Assembly (NCBI GenBank): GCA_014218215.1
Contig: CP043652.1
Span: 1-64,000, forward strand
Reading direction: 5' to 3'
Origin: Geodermatophilaceae bacterium NBWT11
Lineage (GTDB): Bacteria > Actinomycetota > Actinomycetes > Mycobacteriales > Geodermatophilaceae
DNA length: 64,000 nt
The translations under genes and the position numbers were made by a program. Each line of letters starts with the position of its first letter. The first letter of the stretch is position 1. Below the pieces are notes generated by a model, which saw only the letters and a program-made list of their open reading frames with translations, was not told where the DNA came from and made no database searches. Below, piece by piece: positions 60,688 to 64,000 of this stretch.

Positions 60688-61557
60688 GTGACAGGGTCAC
60701 CGGTCGTGGTGAACGTCCTGTCGATCCAGTCCCACGTGGCCTACGGGCACGTCGGCAACTCCTCCGCGGTCTTCCCGCTGCAGCGTCTCGGGCACGAGGT
60801 GTGGCCCGTGCACACCGTCCAGTTCTCCAACCACACCGGTTACGGCGCCTGGACCGGCCGGGTCTTCGACGGCCAGGCCGTCGAGGAGGTCGTGGACGGC
60901 ATCGACGCCCGCGGCGTGCTGGGCAGCTGCGACGCGGTGCTGTCGGGCTACCTGGGCTCGGCCGACATCGGGCACGCCGTCGTCGGCACCGTGGCCCGGG
61001 TGCGCGCGGCCAACCCGGCCGCCGTCTACTGCTGCGACCCGGTGATCGGTGACGTCGGCCGCGGGGTGTTCGTCCGGCCGGGCATCGCCGAGTTCATGCG
61101 CGACACCGCGGTGCCCGCCGCCGACGTGGTCACCCCCAACCACTACGAGCTGGACCTGCTCACCGGTCGGAGGACGACGACCCTGGACCAGGTGCGCGAC
61201 GCCGTCGCCGCCCTGCAGGCCACCGGTCCGCGGGTCGTGCTGACCACCAGCCTGGACGTCGAGGACACCCCGGACGACGCGGTCGACCTGCTGGCCAGCG
61301 AGGGCGGCCGGCACTGGCGGGTGCGCACCCCGAAGCTGGACGTGTCGGTCAACGGCGCCGGCGACGCGATCGCCGCGCTGTTCCTGGCGCACTGGTTGTC
61401 CACCGGCTCGGCCGGCGAGGCGCTGGGCCGGGCCGCGGCCTCGGTGTTCGGCCTGCTGCGGACGACCGCCGAGGCGGGGAGCCGGGAGATCCTCCTGGTC
61501 GCCGCGCAGGAGGAGTTCGTCTCCCCCACCCGCACCTTCGCCGTCGACGAGGTCTGA
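60688..61557 (+). CDS. pdxY: Pyridoxal kinase
   Basis: A 289-residue ribokinase-fold kinase that phosphorylates pyridoxal in vitamin B6 salvage. [66 protein letters not shown] and [16 protein letters not shown] (catalytic Asp) are diagnostic. The start is uncertain between GTG 60688 and GTG 60706. Confidence 0.94.
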   Translation: MTGSPVVVNVLSIQSHVAYGHVGNSSAVFPLQRLGHEVWPVHTVQFSNHTGYGAWTGRVFDGQAVEEVVDGIDARGVLGSCDAVLSGYLGSADIGHAVVGTVARVRAANPAAVYCCDPVIGDVGRGVFVRPGIAEFMRDTAVPAADVVTPNHYELDLLTGRRTTTLDQVRDAVAALQATGPRVVLTTSLDVEDTPDDAVDLLASEGGRHWRVRTPKLDVSVNGAGDAIAALFLAHWLSTGSAGEALGRAAASVFGLLRTTAEAGSREILLVAAQEEFVSPTRTFAVDEV

Positions 61558-61569
61558 GCGGGCCGGGTC

Positions 61570-61842
61570 TCAGCCCGCTGCGGCCGCGCAGACACCGCAC
61601 GCGGCCGCGGTGGCCTGGAACGGCTCGCTGCCGGCGATCACGATCGCCCCGCACACGGCGACCTCGGGCTCACCGGACAACTCGTCGGTCGCCCGGTGCA
61701 CCTCGACGGCGTGCACCAGCCCGGGGTGCGCACCCCGCAGCCGCGGCGGCCAGCAGGCGGGGCAGGCCGAGGCGACCAGCTCCGGTCGCAGGAAGGCCCT
61801 GGTGGCGGGGGCGGACGGGGGGCGGGTCAGTGCGGTGGTCAC
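61570..61842 (-). CDS. Small cysteine-containing hypothetical protein
   Basis: A 90-residue protein with SACPACWPP near the middle and CGVCAAAAG at the end, i.e. two CxxC pairs that could form a zinc knuckle. No family is recognised. It is convergent with pdxY. Confidence 0.5.
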   Translation of the reverse strand: MTTALTRPPSAPATRAFLRPELVASACPACWPPRLRGAHPGLVHAVEVHRATDELSGEPEVAVCGAIVIAGSEPFQATAAACGVCAAAAG

Positions 61843-61936
61843 GCGTCGACCCTGCCCCGGGACGCCTCGCCACGGCGGGCGTCCTGACGGGTCCCTGACG
61901 GTGCTGCCGGCCGTCCTGACGGTGCCCTGACGGCCG

Positions 61937-62380
61937 TCAGTCCGGACTGCGCTGGAAGAGCCGGGACAGCACGATCTCGGTCTGCGTGCCGGTGACGTCG
62001 GGCAGCACCCGGATCCGCTGGATGACCTCCTCCAGGTGTCGGACGTCGCGGGCCTGCACGTGCACCACCGCGTCGGCGACGCCGGAGACGGTCCAGGCGC
62101 TGACCACCTCGGTGATCGCGGTGTAGTCCGCGGTCAGCCGGTCCGGGGACACCACCCCGGAGTAGGACACCTCCACGTAGGCCTCGGTCGACCAGCCCAG
62201 CGCGGCCGGGTCGACGATCGCGGCGAACCCGGAGATCGCCCCCGAGGCGACGAGCCGGTCCACGCGGCGCTTGGTGGCCGGGGCGCTCAACCCGACCTCG
62301 GCGCCGATCTCGGCGAAGGTCGCCCGGCCGTCCCGGCGGAGGAAGGCCACGATGCCGCGGTCGATGTCGTCGACGTCCAC
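61937..62380 (-). CDS. Lrp/AsnC-family transcriptional regulator
   Basis: A 147-residue regulator: winged helix-turn-helix DVDDIDRGIVAFLRRDGRATFAEIGAEVGLSAPATKRRVDRL (split at residue 25) and the RAM ligand domain TEAYVEVSYSG to VSRLFQRSPD-type end. It is divergent from the DDAH-like gene and likely controls it in response to arginine-type amino acids. GTG 62380 fits the family start; GTG 62410 would add ten residues. Confidence 0.88.
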   Translation of the reverse strand: MDVDDIDRGIVAFLRRDGRATFAEIGAEVGLSAPATKRRVDRLVASGAISGFAAIVDPAALGWSTEAYVEVSYSGVVSPDRLTADYTAITEVVSAWTVSGVADAVVHVQARDVRHLEEVIQRIRVLPDVTGTQTEIVLSRLFQRSPD

Positions 62381-62512
62381 CGGCAGACCGTTGCACAGAA
62401 GGGCCCGCACACGCAACGGATCGCCACCAGGACGCAGGTGTCGCACATCGACTGCGCGAGGCGCAGCCGGGAGCATGGACGTCACCACCCGCACCACCCC
62501 AGGAGCCACCCG

Positions 62513-63382
62513 ATGTCCGCACCCACGCTGCAGACCGCCCCCACAGCGACCACGCTGCGCACCGCGCGCACCCGGCACTACGCGATGTGCCCGCCCACCC
62601 ACTTCGACGTCGTCTACGCGATCAACCCGTGGATGCACCCGGGCACCCCGGTGGACGTGGACCGGGCACTGTCCCAGTGGGCCGGACTGGTCGCGGTGTT
62701 CGAGTCCCTGGGGCACCGGGTCGACGTGCTCCCGCCGGCCCCGGGCCTGCCGGACATGGTGTTCGCGGCCAACGGGGCCACCGTGGTCGACGGCCGGGCG
62801 CTGGGTGCCTCGTTCGCGCACGCCGAGCGGCGGGCCGAGGCCGACCTGCACGCCGGGTTCCTGACCGGCCTGGGCATCGAGGTGCACCGCCCGCAGCACG
62901 TCAACGAGGGCGAGGGCGACTTCGCGGTCGCCGGGGACTGGCTGCTCGCCGGCACCGGCTTCCGCACCTCGACCGCCGCGCACGCCGAGGCCCAGGAGCT
63001 CTTCGGCCGGCCGGTGGTCACCCTGCACCTGGTCGACCCGCGCTTCTACCACCTGGACACCTGCCTGACCGTGCTCGACGACCTGCACGGCCAGGCCACG
63101 GTCGCCTGGTACCCGCCGGCGTTCTCCGCGGGCAGCCAGGCCGTCGTCCGCACGCTGTTCCCCGACGCGGTCGAGGCCACCGAGGCCGACGCGCTGGCCT
63201 TCGGGCTCAACGCGGTCTCCGACGGGCGCCACGTCGTGCTGCCCCAGCAGGCCCGCCAGCTCGCTGCCGACCTGGCCGCCCGCGGCTTCGAGCCGATCGG
63301 GGTGGACCTGTCCGAGCTGCTGGCCGCCGGGGGCAGCGTCAAGTGCTGCACCCAGGAGCTGCGGGCCCGCCGGTCGGGCTGA
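62513..63382 (+). CDS. ddaH: Dimethylarginine dimethylaminohydrolase-like amidinohydrolase
   Basis: A 289-residue pentein-fold enzyme: MVFAANGATVVDG (substrate Asp/Asn region), GEGDFAVAGDWLLAGTGFRT, DPRFYHLDTCLTVL with the catalytic His, and SVKCCTQELR with the nucleophile at Cys278 or 279. It would hydrolyse methylated arginine to citrulline. It is usually beside rocD in actinobacteria; here rocD is absent from the window. AGGAG lies seven bases before the ATG. Confidence 0.88.
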   Translation: MSAPTLQTAPTATTLRTARTRHYAMCPPTHFDVVYAINPWMHPGTPVDVDRALSQWAGLVAVFESLGHRVDVLPPAPGLPDMVFAANGATVVDGRALGASFAHAERRAEADLHAGFLTGLGIEVHRPQHVNEGEGDFAVAGDWLLAGTGFRTSTAAHAEAQELFGRPVVTLHLVDPRFYHLDTCLTVLDDLHGQATVAWYPPAFSAGSQAVVRTLFPDAVEATEADALAFGLNAVSDGRHVVLPQQARQLAADLAARGFEPIGVDLSELLAAGGSVKCCTQELRARRSG

Positions 63383-63395
63383 GACGCTGGGCTGC

Positions 63396-63746
63396 ATGAG
63401 CGCACCGAGTGGCATCGACCCGACCGTCCCGCCGAGCGGCCCGGGCTGCGTGGAGTGCGAGGCCAGCGGCTCCTGGTGGTTCCACCTGCGCCGCTGCGCG
63501 CAGTGCGGGCACGTCGGCTGCTGCGACAGCTCGCTGGGCAAGCACACCACCGCGCACGCCGAGGAGACCGGGCACCCGGTCATGCAGAGCTACGAGCCCG
63601 GTGAGGACTGGTTCTTCGACTACCGCACCCAGGACTCCGTCGCCGGGCCCGAGCTCGCCGCACCGACCAGCCACCCCGCCGACCAGCCCACCCCCGGACC
63701 GGCCGGCCGGGTGCCCGCGGACTGGGTCCAGCAGCTCGGCGGCTGA
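63396..63746 (+). CDS. UBP-type zinc-finger protein
   Basis: A 116-residue protein with a zf-UBP domain: CVECEASGSWWFHLRRCAQCGHVGCCDSSLGKHTTAHAEETGHPVMQSYEPGEDW (split around residue 43) holds the ordered Cys/His ligands. In eukaryotes this fold binds the free ubiquitin C-terminus; in actinobacteria the partner is unknown. It lies 13 bp after the DDAH-like gene. Confidence 0.88.
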   Translation: MSAPSGIDPTVPPSGPGCVECEASGSWWFHLRRCAQCGHVGCCDSSLGKHTTAHAEETGHPVMQSYEPGEDWFFDYRTQDSVAGPELAAPTSHPADQPTPGPAGRVPADWVQQLGG

Positions 63747-63748
63747 GC

Positions 63749-64000
63749 TCAGTCGGGGACGACGTGCACCGCGGCCTCCTCCGCCGAGGCCCCGGCGCCG
63801 TCGATCCCCCCGTCCTGCGCGCTGCCGTCCTCCCCGGCCAGCAGGCGCCCGGCCCGCCGGTCGCCGACCTGGTCGTCGCGCAGCTCGCCGTCGGTGTCGG
63901 TGGAGTCGCCCAGCCCGTCGTCCCCGTCGTCCCCCGGGCCGTCGGGCAGCTCGCGGGCCAGGCGTCCGGCCAGCGGTTCCCCGGCCGACTCCTCCTCCCC
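63749..64000 (-). CDS. DUF5709 protein, C-terminal part (gene continues past the window)
   Basis: The frame is open from 64000 to the TGA at 63749 (83 codons). It reads GEEESAGEPLAGRLARELPDGPG..., DSTDTDGELRDDQVGDRRAGRLLAG and closes DGGIDGAGASAEEAAVHVVPD, the highly acidic, conserved tail of DUF5709 proteins of actinobacteria. The function is unknown. The start lies outside the window. Confidence 0.8.
   Translation of the reverse strand, partial: GEEESAGEPLAGRLARELPDGPGDDGDDGLGDSTDTDGELRDDQVGDRRAGRLLAGEDGSAQDGGIDGAGASAEEAAVHVVPD

Overview
This window is a very high-GC actinobacterial chromosome segment. GTG starts are common, stop and start codons often overlap as GTGA, and the gene content is typical of the group: DUF222/HNH (13E12) proteins, PucR regulators, an F420-type DUF385 protein, a DesA3-like desaturase with its reductase, a class F sortase and a DUF5709 protein. 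It looks most like Geodermatophilaceae or a close relative (Blastococcus, Geodermatophilus, Modestobacter); that placement is inference.

Left edge and mobile element (1-7.5 kb). The window opens in the 3' half of a family A DNA polymerase. Next comes a 13E12/DUF222 HNH gene split by a 4,819-bp integrative element. The crossover lies in a CCAGGTT core at 1252-1258 and 6071-6077. Removing the element restores an in-frame 589-residue HNH protein. The element carries a large serine integrase, an HUH-type replication initiator, a non-coding block with three strong inverted repeats, and a two-gene cargo of visibly lower GC: a DGQHR/DndB-like protein coupled by TAGTG to a small HExxH protein. No capsid, terminase or transfer genes are present. 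The cargo pair is the best candidate here for an undescribed (possibly defence) system.

Metabolic and transport genes (7.6-24 kb). These are a PucR-type regulator, an alpha/beta hydrolase overlapping an SDR, a gamma-glutamylcyclotransferase-like gene coupled to a VOC protein, a DUF1349 protein, a four-gene ABC operon (two ATPases, two FtsX-like permeases, every junction GTGA), a CBM48 protein, two small membrane proteins, and the desaturase/reductase operon with a divergent PucR-like regulator.

Surface and diol dehydratase region (24-38 kb). A structured leader precedes a TasA/camelysin-like protein and a SipW-type signal peptidase fused to LamG. A nucleotidyltransferase-like/methyltransferase fusion lies next to a B12-dependent diol/glycerol dehydratase operon (small, large, medium subunits, reactivase A and B). 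A PduO-C/HbpS-like gene is divergent. Reactivase A and the HbpS-like gene each carry a one-base frameshift. Two GAF regulators and an MFS transporter follow.

Right part (38-64 kb). An amidohydrolase / DUF59 / Zn-alcohol dehydrogenase trio resembles the tail of propane monooxygenase operons but lacks the monooxygenase. Then come a luciferase-like oxidoreductase, a P450, a lipoprotein, a Tat-exported PHP protein, an APC permease, a catalase, an oxidoreductase coupled to a deaminase, a protein with four cold-shock domains overlapping a fifth single-domain gene, a flippase-like membrane protein, RNase J, an ECF sigma / anti-sigma / CHRD / sortase cluster, pyridoxal kinase, an AsnC regulator divergent from a DDAH-like gene, a UBP zinc-finger protein and a partial DUF5709 gene. 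I saw no rRNA, tRNA or CRISPR array.
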